A DNA stretch of 64,000 bases. It comes from Bog-473 sp963777485 (GTDB lineage Bacteria; Actinomycetota; Acidimicrobiia; Acidimicrobiales; RAAP-2). The notes below the pieces were generated by a model. That model was not told the DNA's origin and ran no database searches. It saw only the letters and a program-made list of their open reading frames with translations. Shown here one piece after another: positions 15,982 through 24,233 of this stretch; position 1 is the first letter of the stretch, and every line of letters begins with the position of its first letter. Position numbers and translations under genes: made by a program. The stretch covers positions 372,001 to 436,000 of the forward strand of contig CAVZQP010000004.1 in NCBI GenBank assembly GCA_963777485.1, written 5' to 3'.

Positions 15982-17235
15982 TCAGCCGAAGAGCACTGGC
16001 AGCGACGTGGGTGATCGGAAGACCTGCCCACGGATGTGAGGGTCATCCCCGTCAGGATCGAGACGGAGATTGGGCAGGCGGTCGAGAAGAAGATTGAGGG
16101 CGACGCGCATCTCAAGTCGCGCGAGATGGGTCCCGAGACATGCATGCGGTCCGTGGCCGAACGAGATGTGGGGCTTCGGATCCCTCCTCAAGATGTCATA
16201 GTCGTCCGGCGCCGGATAGCGAGCTTCGTCCCGGTTGGCTGCAGCGAGCATCAGCATCACCGTCGAACCAGCAGGGATTGGCACACCCCCGACTTCCGCG
16301 TCCTTGGTGGCCAGGCGCGTGATGTTCAACAGCGGTGTCTCGACTCGCAACGATTCCTCGATGGCCTGAGGGATCAGCTCGCGGTCGGATCGGACAGTCT
16401 CGAGCTGCTTGTCGTTCGAAAGAAGTGAGAACAGCATGTTGCCGGTCGCCCTGTAGGTCGTCTCGACGCCGGCTGGGAGCAACAAACGCAGGAATGAGAA
16501 GATCTCCTCGTCGCTGAGGCGTTCGCCGTCCAACTCCGCCTGTGCCAGCTCACTGATGAGATCCTCGCGGGGTTCGCGCCGCCGTTCCGCCAAGATAACG
16601 GCCATGTACTCCTTGACTTCTTGCGATGCCACGATCGCCTCGTCCAACTTCGTGAAGAAGCTGAGGATCGCAGTGGTCCAGCGCTGGAACTGCCGGTAGT
16701 CCTTACGGGGCAGACCCAGGATGCCCGAGATCACCTTCGTCGGGAAGGGAAAGTTGAACTCCCGCACAAGGTCGGCGGAGCCGCGCCCCGCAAAGGCATC
16801 GATGAGCTCGTTTGCGACATCTACCACGAGCACTTGCTCCCATTGGGCGAGGACCTTTTGGCGAAACGCCGTGGAGACGATGGCCCGGTAGCGTCGGTGT
16901 TCGGGATCATCCATCCCAAGCATGATGTGCTCACCCATGATCGGGCCCATGATCAGATCGATGATGTGGGCCGAGGAAAACGTCTCTCCGTCACGGAGGA
17001 CCTGCGTGATGTCTTCGTGGCGATAGATGAAGAAGACGTCCTGACCCTCCTCGTGCGGCATCAGGGAGGAGTCGAGCTTTTGTATTGGGTTCGCCCGGCG
17101 GGCCTCGGCGAGCTCGGGGTAGGGGTCTCGAACATCCCCGGCGACTGCGTCGTCGAACAACCCGAGCTCGTCACTGTCGGTGACCTCATCCTGCGACCTT
17201 GCTTCGTGTGCGGTGGGTTCCACCGAGCTTTCCAC
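15982..17235 (-). CDS. Cytochrome P450
   Basis: A 417-residue soluble bacterial P450. The heme-binding loop FGHGPHACLG places the axial Cys near residue 365. The I-helix contains AGVETT with the usual acid-threonine pair, and ESLR provides the ExxR motif. It should hydroxylate an alicyclic or side-chain carbon with electrons from a ferredoxin not encoded next to it. The GTG at 17235 is the first start after the operator at 17255-17270. It is co-transcribed with the downstream SDR. The operator is shared with the AveC-like and MoxR/VWA units, so it is likely part of that system. Confidence 0.93.
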   Translation of the reverse strand: MESSVEPTAHEARSQDEVTDSDELGLFDDAVAGDVRDPYPELAEARRANPIQKLDSSLMPHEEGQDVFFIYRHEDITQVLRDGETFSSAHIIDLIMGPIMGEHIMLGMDDPEHRRYRAIVSTAFRQKVLAQWEQVLVVDVANELIDAFAGRGSADLVREFNFPFPTKVISGILGLPRKDYRQFQRWTTAILSFFTKLDEAIVASQEVKEYMAVILAERRREPREDLISELAQAELDGERLSDEEIFSFLRLLLPAGVETTYRATGNMLFSLLSNDKQLETVRSDRELIPQAIEESLRVETPLLNITRLATKDAEVGGVPIPAGSTVMLMLAAANRDEARYPAPDDYDILRRDPKPHISFGHGPHACLGTHLARLEMRVALNLLLDRLPNLRLDPDGDDPHIRGQVFRSPTSLPVLFG

Positions 17236-17254
17236 TGCGCCCCCAAAGGGTTGA

Positions 17255-17270
17255 AACCTAATATTTGTTC
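17255..17270. promoter_or_regulatory. AACCTNANNTTTGTTC operator, P450-SDR unit
   Basis: AACCTAATATTTGTTC begins 20 bases upstream of the P450 start codon. It matches AACCTGACATTTGTTC at 19870 and AACCTGAGGTTTGTTC (minus strand) at 23736 over AACCTNANNTTTGTTC. It is the least palindromic of the three copies. Confidence 0.6.
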
Positions 17271-17551
17271 AGCACGCTAGTGGGGATGAAAATGCTCCGT
17301 CAATCTGGGGGTGTCGGGAGGCGGGGGGCCTCACGATCGAACGCATCATCATCATCGACGGCGACGTCCCGAGTAGTGACATCCCGTACTTTGTGGAAGA
17401 CCGGTCCCGCCCTAGCCGCGTGCGCTCCATCGCCTGGACTAGCCGATGGCATCTGTGTCAACGAGCTGGTCGAGCGGCCCACCAGACAGCTAGCCCCTGA
17501 TTTGTTGACATCACTCAGGACCCCGCGGCCATTTGCCGCAGAAATCAACGT
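17271..17551. other. Non-coding gap between AveC-like gene and P450
   Basis: About 280 bases separate the operator from the stop of the AveC-like gene. No open frame here has a ribosome site or protein-like composition. It probably holds the P450 promoter and the 3' end of the AveC-like transcript. CCTGATTTGTTGAC near 17497 weakly resembles the local operator but was not counted. Confidence 0.4.
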
Positions 17552-18703
17552 CTAAGGACTGCAGCGACCCCCGTTGGCGGGCGGGGACACTTCGGGTCGT
17601 CCGGATTGGCCCGTGGCCCACCCGGACCAGATGCCGGCCGAGTAGGGGCCGGGCTGGCCTGCCTGCTCGTAGTAACCCTGGGGGTCGTACACCTTCGCTT
17701 CAGGGAAGGGCCACGCGCATGCGACCGAAGTCGCTGCGCCGCTGCTCCGAATGATGGCAAAGCTTCCGCCGTAGAGGAAGAGGTAGCAAGCGTTCAAGAT
17801 CAAGAACATCACGACGAACGTGCCGAGCACCTCTCGTCCACGGAACCCGCGGATGCGCTGTGCCAGCTTTTCCGCGACTGTCCGACCCGAGTCGTCGCGA
17901 TAGAGGAGCACCCCGGCCGGAATCATCACCGCAGTCACCAAGGACGATTCCCACAGCAAGGGGAACTGATACGTCTTGCCCGTGAACACCGAGCCGAACG
18001 GGATGACCTGCGAATAGATGTAGAGCTGCGTCCGGATCAGCAGGATCTCCTGGATTGCGTCATAGATGAACCCAAAGACGTAGATCAAGAGGGCTAGAGA
18101 GATGAGCGGGTGACGCCAGACGAACGAGTCAACGGTTCTGTTCCGTTGAAGCCGCCTCAAGACCCAGATCGCAGGGAAGAACGGAGCTAGGTAGAACATC
18201 ACGTAGCCGAGGACGATGAACGGTTCGACCGTGGGTGACATGGACACCAGGGGCCACGTCTCGGGCCAGTGCCACAACTGCGGGTTGTAAACCGCATAGG
18301 GGGCCCAATTCATTATCGGGTCTTGCCACACCAGGGTCGTGCAGACGATCGCCATCAGCAAAATGGGGTGGTATGGCTTTCGCCGCCACAAGACGACGAA
18401 TGTGACCACGATGAGCACCAAGGCGACCACTGTCGAGATCTGAAGAAAAGTGATCCAGTGGGTCCAGCCGAAGAGCGGCCGGACCGGACGTGGTGCGCCC
18501 TGCACATTGGGGTTCTTGATCCGCGCGGACACGGCACCTCGTCTGGCGTTGTGCGCCACCACGATGATGAATGCCACCACCGCGCAGATGAGGAGACCCC
18601 AGAGGACGCCGATCCTGGTGTCCCGCCGTTTGGACGAGGGAGCCATGGGACGGTCGTCCTTTATGGGGTTCGCCTCCCGTGACGGTAGGACCTGAGTCGC
18701 CAT
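17552..18703 (-). CDS. AveC-like (spirocyclase family) integral membrane protein
   Basis: A 383-residue protein with about seven membrane segments by eye. The segments are a first helix near residue 30 (VLWGLLICAVVAFIIVV) and then helices beginning at FLQISTVVAL, HPILLMAIVC, PFIVLGYVMF, LISLALLIYV, SSLVTAVMIP and VLGTFVVMFL. The segments WQDPIMNWAPYAVYNP and SPTVEPF are characteristic, to my recollection, of the actinobacterial AveC-like family; AveC itself acts in avermectin spiroketal formation. ATG 18703 has GGAGGT 11 bases upstream, inside the end of the preceding gene. It is 7 bases downstream of the binding-protein-like gene in the same unit. The biochemical role in catabolic loci is unknown. 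Confidence 0.75.
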   Translation of the reverse strand: MATQVLPSREANPIKDDRPMAPSSKRRDTRIGVLWGLLICAVVAFIIVVAHNARRGAVSARIKNPNVQGAPRPVRPLFGWTHWITFLQISTVVALVLIVVTFVVLWRRKPYHPILLMAIVCTTLVWQDPIMNWAPYAVYNPQLWHWPETWPLVSMSPTVEPFIVLGYVMFYLAPFFPAIWVLRRLQRNRTVDSFVWRHPLISLALLIYVFGFIYDAIQEILLIRTQLYIYSQVIPFGSVFTGKTYQFPLLWESSLVTAVMIPAGVLLYRDDSGRTVAEKLAQRIRGFRGREVLGTFVVMFLILNACYLFLYGGSFAIIRSSGAATSVACAWPFPEAKVYDPQGYYEQAGQPGPYSAGIWSGWATGQSGRPEVSPPANGGRCSP

Positions 18704-18710
18704 TGCTTGC

Positions 18711-19826
18711 TCAGACCTCCCCGAAACGTCCAACCAGATGAGACTTTCCGAACTCCTGGTCGAGTTGGCGGGCGACGAGATATCCCGCACCCATCCAGCC
18801 GCGACGCGTCCAATTGCCGAACGAAACCCGAGTTCCGGGTGCTCCACTGGCGGCAGGGACCATCTTCACTCTCTCCAGCGCCTCCTTCACTCCTCTCGGC
18901 GTCAGCGGATGTGCGTCGGAGAATGCGAGCAACAACGCGTTCGCGACATCGTGGTTCACGACGGGGACGCAGTACTCGGGCCGCCGGCCGTATGCCGCGA
19001 GGTACTCGTCGAGAAACGCTTGGCCTACCGGGTTTGCCTCGTCGTACTGATCACAACCGGTCCAGCCTTCGATGGCCCGCCACATGATCTCGTGGATCCA
19101 CGCGTTCTGGAATGCAGTGCCCATGTAGCGAGGCGGGTCCCAATCGAGCTGAGCCAAGGCGGGATCGAGCAGGACGATGCCGAACCCAAAACCGCAATGC
19201 ACGATCGCCTGCGGCTTCGCCTCGTAAAGAGATCGCACCACCGGCTCAATGTCCTGTCCGGTTTGAGGGATCCATTGCTCCGCAATTATTCTGATGCCCT
19301 TGGCGGCGCAGGCCTTTCGAAAGTTTCGGATGTATGAGTCACCCACCAGTGATTGCTCGATCAGAGCACCCACTTCTGTGTGACCTTCTCTTGCGAGCAG
19401 GTCCGCCCAAAAGATCGGTTCGTCCGTCATGGATCCTTGCGGTAGGGAGAAAGTCCACTCGCCCAACCAGTCGTCGCTACCAGTGACGCTTATCGACGGA
19501 ACCCGATAGCGCTCCTCGATTGCTTCGCGTGTAGGAACGCAGTTGTCGGTGATGTGTGGGCCGAAGACTGCGAGGCATCCCTCGTCGACCAGTTCCCCGT
19601 ATGCGTCTATGACCGCCTTGATCGTTCCCTTAGGCAAGCCTTCGACCTCGCGGAACACGATCTCAACCGGACGATCGATCAATCCCCGCTCGAGCCCTTG
19701 CCGGAAGACGAGTTCGAAAGGATTGACGAGGTCGTCGCGCCCTTCTTGCGGATAGCCCTCAGGAAGTTTGAAGTCCATGAGGTAACCGAGCTTGATCGGC
19801 TCAACGGTGCTCTCGTAGGACGACAC
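18711..19826 (-). CDS. Type I periplasmic-binding-fold protein (LivK-like) without a signal peptide
   Basis: A 371-residue protein of the branched-chain amino-acid binding fold: PIKLGYLMDF at the start, VEIVFREVEGLPKGT, a central GPHITDN/SVTGSDDWLGEW region and VHCGFGFGIV in the second lobe. It begins directly with the first strand, with no signal peptide or lipobox, so it is probably cytoplasmic. GTG 19826 is preferred over an upstream start at 19916 because the operator at 19870-19885 would then lie inside the gene. No ABC permease or ATPase is nearby. It is co-transcribed with the AveC-like gene. A ligand-sensing or carrier role in the cytoplasm is possible. Confidence 0.82.
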   Translation of the reverse strand: MSSYESTVEPIKLGYLMDFKLPEGYPQEGRDDLVNPFELVFRQGLERGLIDRPVEIVFREVEGLPKGTIKAVIDAYGELVDEGCLAVFGPHITDNCVPTREAIEERYRVPSISVTGSDDWLGEWTFSLPQGSMTDEPIFWADLLAREGHTEVGALIEQSLVGDSYIRNFRKACAAKGIRIIAEQWIPQTGQDIEPVVRSLYEAKPQAIVHCGFGFGIVLLDPALAQLDWDPPRYMGTAFQNAWIHEIMWRAIEGWTGCDQYDEANPVGQAFLDEYLAAYGRRPEYCVPVVNHDVANALLLAFSDAHPLTPRGVKEALERVKMVPAASGAPGTRVSFGNWTRRGWMGAGYLVARQLDQEFGKSHLVGRFGEV

Positions 19827-19869
19827 GGCCCCCCTTTTGACGGTGGCGATCCGCCACGGACCCGCCACT

Positions 19870-19885
19870 AACCTGACATTTGTTC
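19870..19885. promoter_or_regulatory. AACCTNANNTTTGTTC operator, binding protein-AveC unit
   Basis: AACCTGACATTTGTTC begins 44 bases upstream of the chosen GTG start of the binding-protein-like gene. It matches the sites at 17255 and 23736. It lies between that gene and the MoxR ATPase gene. Confidence 0.6.
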
Positions 19886-19932
19886 CGACACTAACCAGGC
19901 CCAGCGATGGCGTCAATCAGCGGTTAACCCGA

Positions 19933-20718
19933 CTACTCGCCCTCGAAATAGGCGTCGATCAACTCGGACAACCCCGCCGTCACGACAGGATCATCCGTCA
20001 GTGGTCCGGTGACAGCGGCCTTCGCTGCGACAGCGAGTGGGAGTCCCTCCGAGACGAGGCGGCCCGCCGCGATGAGAACGCGGGTGGACGCAACTTCCCG
20101 CAATCCCGCGTTCTCGAGCCGACGGATGGCCTGACCCAACCGCACCAGTTGCGACGCCAATTCGGGGTCGACTCCCGCCTCGTTTGCAACGACCTTCTCT
20201 TCGATCTCCCGAGGCGCAAAATCGATCTCGATCGCAACCATTCGTTGGCGAGTCGAATCTTTGAGATCCTTCAGAACGCTTTGATAGCCGGGGTTGTAAG
20301 AGACCACCAAGCAGAAACCGGGTGCTGCGTCCAGCGTGAGCCCTAGGCGATCGATCGGAAGCTGGCGACGATGGTCAGTCAAGGGATGGAGCACGACGGT
20401 CGTGTCCTGTCGGGCCTCGACGATTTCGTCGAGATAGCAAATACAGCCTTCCCGCACCGCCCGCGTCAGGGGTCCATCGACCCATTTGGTCTCTCCGCCT
20501 ACGAGAAGAAAGCGCCCGACGAGGTCAGCAGTCGTGAGGTCGTCGTGGCACGCGACCGTGATGAGCGGGCGCTGCAGATCGTGCGCCATTGCTTCGACGA
20601 ACCGGGTCTTGCCGCAGCCGGTTGGACCTTTGAGGAGGATCGCGAGGTCCTGGTTGAAAGCTGCTTTGAACACCTGTTCTTCACTGCCTACCGGCACGTA
20701 ATAGGGCCTGACGCTCAT
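19933..20718 (-). CDS. MoxR-type AAA+ ATPase (CbbQ/NirQ/NorQ group)
   Basis: A 261-residue AAA+ ATPase. Walker A GPTGCGKT is at residues 31-38 and Walker B CICYLDE at 92-98, followed by sensor region SYNPGYQ and the C-terminal CbbQ lid domain. In NorQ/NorD and CbbQ/CbbO such ATPases work with a VWA partner to insert a metal or remodel a specific target enzyme. Here the start overlaps the end of the VWA gene by 4 bases (ATGA), the usual pairing. The target is not the known nitric oxide reductase or Rubisco, as neither is present; the AveC-like protein, the P450 or the binding-fold protein are candidates by co-regulation. Confidence 0.92.
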   Translation of the reverse strand: MSVRPYYVPVGSEEQVFKAAFNQDLAILLKGPTGCGKTRFVEAMAHDLQRPLITVACHDDLTTADLVGRFLLVGGETKWVDGPLTRAVREGCICYLDEIVEARQDTTVVLHPLTDHRRQLPIDRLGLTLDAAPGFCLVVSYNPGYQSVLKDLKDSTRQRMVAIEIDFAPREIEEKVVANEAGVDPELASQLVRLGQAIRRLENAGLREVASTRVLIAAGRLVSEGLPLAVAAKAAVTGPLTDDPVVTAGLSELIDAYFEGE

Positions 20719-22457
20719 GCACCGCTCCTGACCTCGAGGGCCAGCCGCTCATTGGCCCGGGTGGCATGTTGGGACTTCCGCTGCTGTGCTTCTGCTGACC
20801 GCAGGGCAAATCGGAATAGAGGCGCAATGACCCGCGGTAGGTCCTCGAACCGCGGCACACTTGCGTGAGCGGCGGTCCCGAAGACTCGACTCAGCTTGGC
20901 GACCTCGGTCGACGCGCCGATGCTGAGACATACGCACCCGGTTCCGAGTCGCCTCGCCTCGGACAGCGCACGTCGGGCATCCGCCTCGCCGTAGCGGCCT
21001 TCGTAACCGTGGTCGTAGGCAAAGCCGTCCGACAAGACGACAAGGAGACGCCGTGAGACCCCGGACTCCCGTGCGAGGAGCCACGTGCCATGTCGAATCG
21101 CCGCGCCGAGGCGGGTGTAGGCACCAGGGTCAGACGCACACAGCCGCCGAAACACAGTGGCATCCATGCGGTCATCGAATCGCTTCATCCGTTCGACCTG
21201 CACGGCAGTGCGCCCCTGTGAGCGAAACGCATAGAGAGCGACGCGGTCGCCCAGTTCCGCCAGGGCAACCGTTAGGGACGCAGCGGCCTTTCGATGGTGT
21301 TCGTGTACCGTGCCGCCCCCCGCGCTTGGTTCACCGCTTGAACCAGATACGTCGAGCAAAACCAGGACTCCGAGGTCGCGACGGCCGCGCACCAGGTCGA
21401 GGTACACCGCCTCATCCGGGACCGAGCCTGACATCGTCTGCACACGCGATTCAATGGCAGCGTCAAGGTCGATGTCGATCCCTTGCAGCTGGCGATGACG
21501 CCGCTCGAGCGCGACGCCGAGATGGGAGAGCGATCGGCGGATGCCCGTCGCGTCAGGCAAGGTGAACGTGATGTTCGCAGTCGGAGGAGGATCGACCGGG
21601 GTAACGGTGCACCAGTCCGGCCTGTAGCGACCGTGATGTACGTCCCATTCGGGATAGGCAATTCCACGAGATGCCAAACCGTCACTAAACGCCGCATCGG
21701 GAAAAGTGGCGGGTGCGAGCCCGACGTTTCGGGACGCCCGTGTGCCGCGACGACTGCGGTGGGTCGGTGCATCGGCCCCCGGAGGCCCACTAGCTGAGGA
21801 ACGGCCGCTCCTGAACAGCCCCTTCAGCAGTCGGCCTATCGCACCTCCGCCTCCGATGGGGCTGGACACTACGTCCGGGCCTTCAAGCGGATTCTCGACT
21901 TCGTCGTCGAGCTCATTGAGCAGCTTCCGACTCTGAGATCCCGGCTGGTAGGTCGCGAGCGCGGGATCCGAACCTGCTGCATCCGTCCGACTCCGAACCC
22001 TTCGAGGTCTGATCATTCCGAATGCTTCTGGCGCGTCAGCAAGAACCTGACTGCCGGACGCGATGGCCAACGAATCCAAAGGTGATGTGCTGAGCGCTGC
22101 GATTCCTGGATCGCACAGACTCCGGGCAGAAGGAGGGAGCATAGGTTCGAGCGCCGTAAGAGCTCGATGCCCTTCGATGGAGAGATATCGGCGGCAGAGT
22201 CTCGTGCTTCTCGAAAGCCGCCCCAGAACTTCTTCATCGAAGCTCCCCGCGCCCAGGAGTGCCGCTTGGACGACAACAGACTGGAGGGGCGTGGTTATCG
22301 GTGCGTCCGGATTGACGAAGATGGTCGCACCGTCGGTCCAGACCCCTGCCTTGTGATCGGTCGTTTCAATTGTCACGCTGCGGCCGGCGATCGCCGACGC
22401 AAGCAGTTCGAAGCGGCTTACGTCGCCAGCCTCACGAGTTCCCGTGACATTTGCCAT
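20715..22457 (-). CDS. NorD/CbbO-like von Willebrand factor A domain protein
   Basis: A 580-residue protein. The C-terminal third is a VWA domain whose metal-ion-dependent adhesion motif DVSGS is near residue 370, with a threonine in AYTRLG and an aspartate in LSDGFAYDHG further along. The N-terminal half has a poorly conserved helical region (residues 1-170) and a Ser/Gly/Arg-rich linker (about 200-260). This layout matches NorD partners of MoxR ATPases. ATG 22457 lies 5 bases after the regulator's stop, and its stop overlaps the MoxR start. It probably recruits the ATPase to its target. Confidence 0.88.
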   Translation of the reverse strand: MANVTGTREAGDVSRFELLASAIAGRSVTIETTDHKAGVWTDGATIFVNPDAPITTPLQSVVVQAALLGAGSFDEEVLGRLSRSTRLCRRYLSIEGHRALTALEPMLPPSARSLCDPGIAALSTSPLDSLAIASGSQVLADAPEAFGMIRPRRVRSRTDAAGSDPALATYQPGSQSRKLLNELDDEVENPLEGPDVVSSPIGGGGAIGRLLKGLFRSGRSSASGPPGADAPTHRSRRGTRASRNVGLAPATFPDAAFSDGLASRGIAYPEWDVHHGRYRPDWCTVTPVDPPPTANITFTLPDATGIRRSLSHLGVALERRHRQLQGIDIDLDAAIESRVQTMSGSVPDEAVYLDLVRGRRDLGVLVLLDVSGSSGEPSAGGGTVHEHHRKAAASLTVALAELGDRVALYAFRSQGRTAVQVERMKRFDDRMDATVFRRLCASDPGAYTRLGAAIRHGTWLLARESGVSRRLLVVLSDGFAYDHGYEGRYGEADARRALSEARRLGTGCVCLSIGASTEVAKLSRVFGTAAHASVPRFEDLPRVIAPLFRFALRSAEAQQRKSQHATRANERLALEVRSGA

Positions 22458-22462
22458 GCCGG

Positions 22463-23713
22463 TCAGTGGTGTGTGGCTGCGCCGCGGAGCACCGTGTCGC
22501 GGGCAAGCGCGTGGGCCCCCTGGATTCCTGCAGTCGCTACGGGCGACCCGGCGCCCCATATGGCCTCGAGGAGACAGCGTGCCCTGATGTCGGCTGGACC
22601 ACCTTCGAACTGGATTTCTCTTGTCTTGGCCCCAGCGGCCATCAGGGCTCTGACATGACGCAATTGCGTCGGGAGGAAGGCCCCGAGGCTCGGCGACGTC
22701 GGCGTACTCGGCGGCGACTGCCGCATCCACGCAAGGCTGATCCTCACCTCGTCGCTGAAACGGTCCACGACGTTGACCGCGACCCATACGAGCGCATCGA
22801 CCTTTGCGAGAGGAGGCGAATCCGATCGAACAACGGCGTCCCACGCTCCGACGACCTTCTGCGAGTACGACGACATGATGTCGAAGAGCAGTTGGTCTTT
22901 CGAGCCGAGAAGTCGATAGACGGTTCCGGTGCTCAAGCCTGCCGCCGCGGCGATGTCGCGCATCGTTGTGGACTCGTAGCCACGACGGCCGAATTCAGCC
23001 CGTGCAACGGCGAACAAATGAGTCAAACGGTCGTCAGCCTCATCGTTCTCGTCATCCCAGGATTCGATGGCGCGCCGTGCGGTTCGCAGAGCGTTCGAGC
23101 GATCCAGGACCGAGTCCGCCGGGCTCCGTTGCGATATCCCGTGCAGCAGGATCTTGATCCTCAGGTCGGGCACGAGCTCACCGCCCGGCGTGACATGCGA
23201 CACGCCGACCCCGATGTTCAGCATGCTTTGGCACAGCCGATCAGCCAGCAGGGCGAGATTGATTCCAGAGCGGATCGCGCCGCCTTTTCTGCCAGCCCTG
23301 AGCAGTTCGTGCATGGCATCGTGAATGCTTGCCGGCATCTGCGCCAGACCTGCGAGTTCGTCACCGGCCACCATCGGCGGTTCGTACAACGTCAGCAACA
23401 ACGCCGCACGGTGCTCGACACCGCACGCCGCGATCGCACGGCCGAAATCGAGGATCTTCTGCTCAACCGGCCGTGGCCCTGGCTCATGCAGCGTGTCGAG
23501 TGCTTCCTTCGCGATTCGATCGAGGTCATCGTGATACCGGTGGACGAGTTCGACGACGATGGCCTCTTTGGAATCGAAGTGGTGATAGAGGCTGCCGGGC
23601 AGGATGCCGGCCGCGTCGGCAATGTCCGCCAGCGACGTCCTGAATCCGGACGAGGCGAACAGCTGCGCGGCGGTCTGGAGTATCTCTTCCCTGCGTACAC
23701 CCTCGGACGGCAT
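22463..23713 (-). CDS. Tandem TetR regulator with two DNA-binding domains
   Basis: A 416-residue protein containing two complete TetR units. The first helix-turn-helix is at about residues 8-52 (TSLADIADAAGILPGSLYHHF) and the second at about 229-277 (STTMRDIAAAAGLSTGTVYRLL), each followed by a helical ligand domain. Ordinary TetR proteins are about half this length and dimerise, so this one may act as a pseudo-dimer. ATG 23713 is chosen because it starts the first domain at the usual distance and leaves the palindromic operator (23736-23753) upstream. It heads the unit TetR-VWA-MoxR and is the likely regulator of the three copies of the operator. Confidence 0.88.
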   Translation of the reverse strand: MPSEGVRREEILQTAAQLFASSGFRTSLADIADAAGILPGSLYHHFDSKEAIVVELVHRYHDDLDRIAKEALDTLHEPGPRPVEQKILDFGRAIAACGVEHRAALLLTLYEPPMVAGDELAGLAQMPASIHDAMHELLRAGRKGGAIRSGINLALLADRLCQSMLNIGVGVSHVTPGGELVPDLRIKILLHGISQRSPADSVLDRSNALRTARRAIESWDDENDEADDRLTHLFAVARAEFGRRGYESTTMRDIAAAAGLSTGTVYRLLGSKDQLLFDIMSSYSQKVVGAWDAVVRSDSPPLAKVDALVWVAVNVVDRFSDEVRISLAWMRQSPPSTPTSPSLGAFLPTQLRHVRALMAAGAKTREIQFEGGPADIRARCLLEAIWGAGSPVATAGIQGAHALARDTVLRGAATHH

Positions 23714-23735
23714 TCGAACGTATGGTAGCGCTGAG

Positions 23736-23753
23736 GAACAAACCTCAGGTTTG
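23736..23753. promoter_or_regulatory. Palindromic operator upstream of the tandem TetR gene
   Basis: CAAACCTCAGGTTTG at 23739-23753 is a palindrome around a single central base, typical of a TetR site. On the minus strand the overlapping AACCTGAGGTTTGTTC (23736-23751) matches the copies at 17255 and 19870. It lies 23 bases upstream of the regulator's start codon, consistent with autoregulation. Confidence 0.7.
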
Positions 23754-23786
23754 GCGAGCGTGTCTCGCGCCACCCGAAAGACCTCC

Positions 23787-24233
23787 TCATCCCGAGGCCC
23801 AGTACTGCTCCAATCCGGACTGGAGCCGCCGGCTCACCAACTCGATCCGCGGGCCTTTCGGGCTTCGGTAGTACGCCCATATGGGCGAGCCGTCGGGCAG
23901 GACGCCCCGGGCCTCTTCGGCATAGCCACAGGTATCGAGCTTCCGTCCGTCAACTGCCAGGTCTTCGGTCCAGTACCCCGCGTGATGGATTCCCGAGTCG
24001 GTGGCCGGGACCCATGGCGTCCCTGGCATGGCCCGGATCAGCTCCACGCGGGGCTCCGTCTTCGAATATACGAACCGGAGATCGGCCATGATCTCGCCCT
24101 CGGGAAGGACGACCGGCGTCTCGATCGCGAACACCGGGCACCACTCGTAACCGAACAAGTCGCCGAGTTCCTCGAGCGCGGCGTCGAGATCGTCGACCAC
24201 GATGCCGATGTGGAACTGGTCGGTCCCGTTCAC
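23787..24233 (-). CDS. VOC-family (glyoxalase/dioxygenase fold) protein
   Basis: A 148-residue vicinal-oxygen-chelate protein: HIGIVVDDLDAALEEL at the N-terminus with a metal-type His, GIHHAGYWTEDL opening the second half and PRIELVSRR near the end. It resembles the methylmalonyl-CoA epimerase/lactoylglutathione lyase group. Its start overlaps the stop of the zinc dehydrogenase gene by 4 bases, and it closes that three-gene unit. The reaction (epimerisation, isomerisation or ring cleavage) is not decided. Confidence 0.85.
   Translation of the reverse strand: MNGTDQFHIGIVVDDLDAALEELGDLFGYEWCPVFAIETPVVLPEGEIMADLRFVYSKTEPRVELIRAMPGTPWVPATDSGIHHAGYWTEDLAVDGRKLDTCGYAEEARGVLPDGSPIWAYYRSPKGPRIELVSRRLQSGLEQYWASG

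Noticed and set aside
13412..17287. A 14-base exact repeat ACGCTAGTGGGGAT at 13412 and 17274, in two promoter gaps.
   Set aside because: Several chance pairs of this length are expected in 64 kb, and neither copy is palindromic or repeated elsewhere.
17497..17510. CCTGATTTGTTGAC, a partial match to the AACCTNANNTTTGTTC operator.
   Set aside because: It is missing key bases and is not placed upstream of any gene start.
17300..17548. An 82-codon frame in the gap between the AveC-like gene and the P450.
   Set aside because: No ribosome site, low-complexity composition and no recognisable fold.
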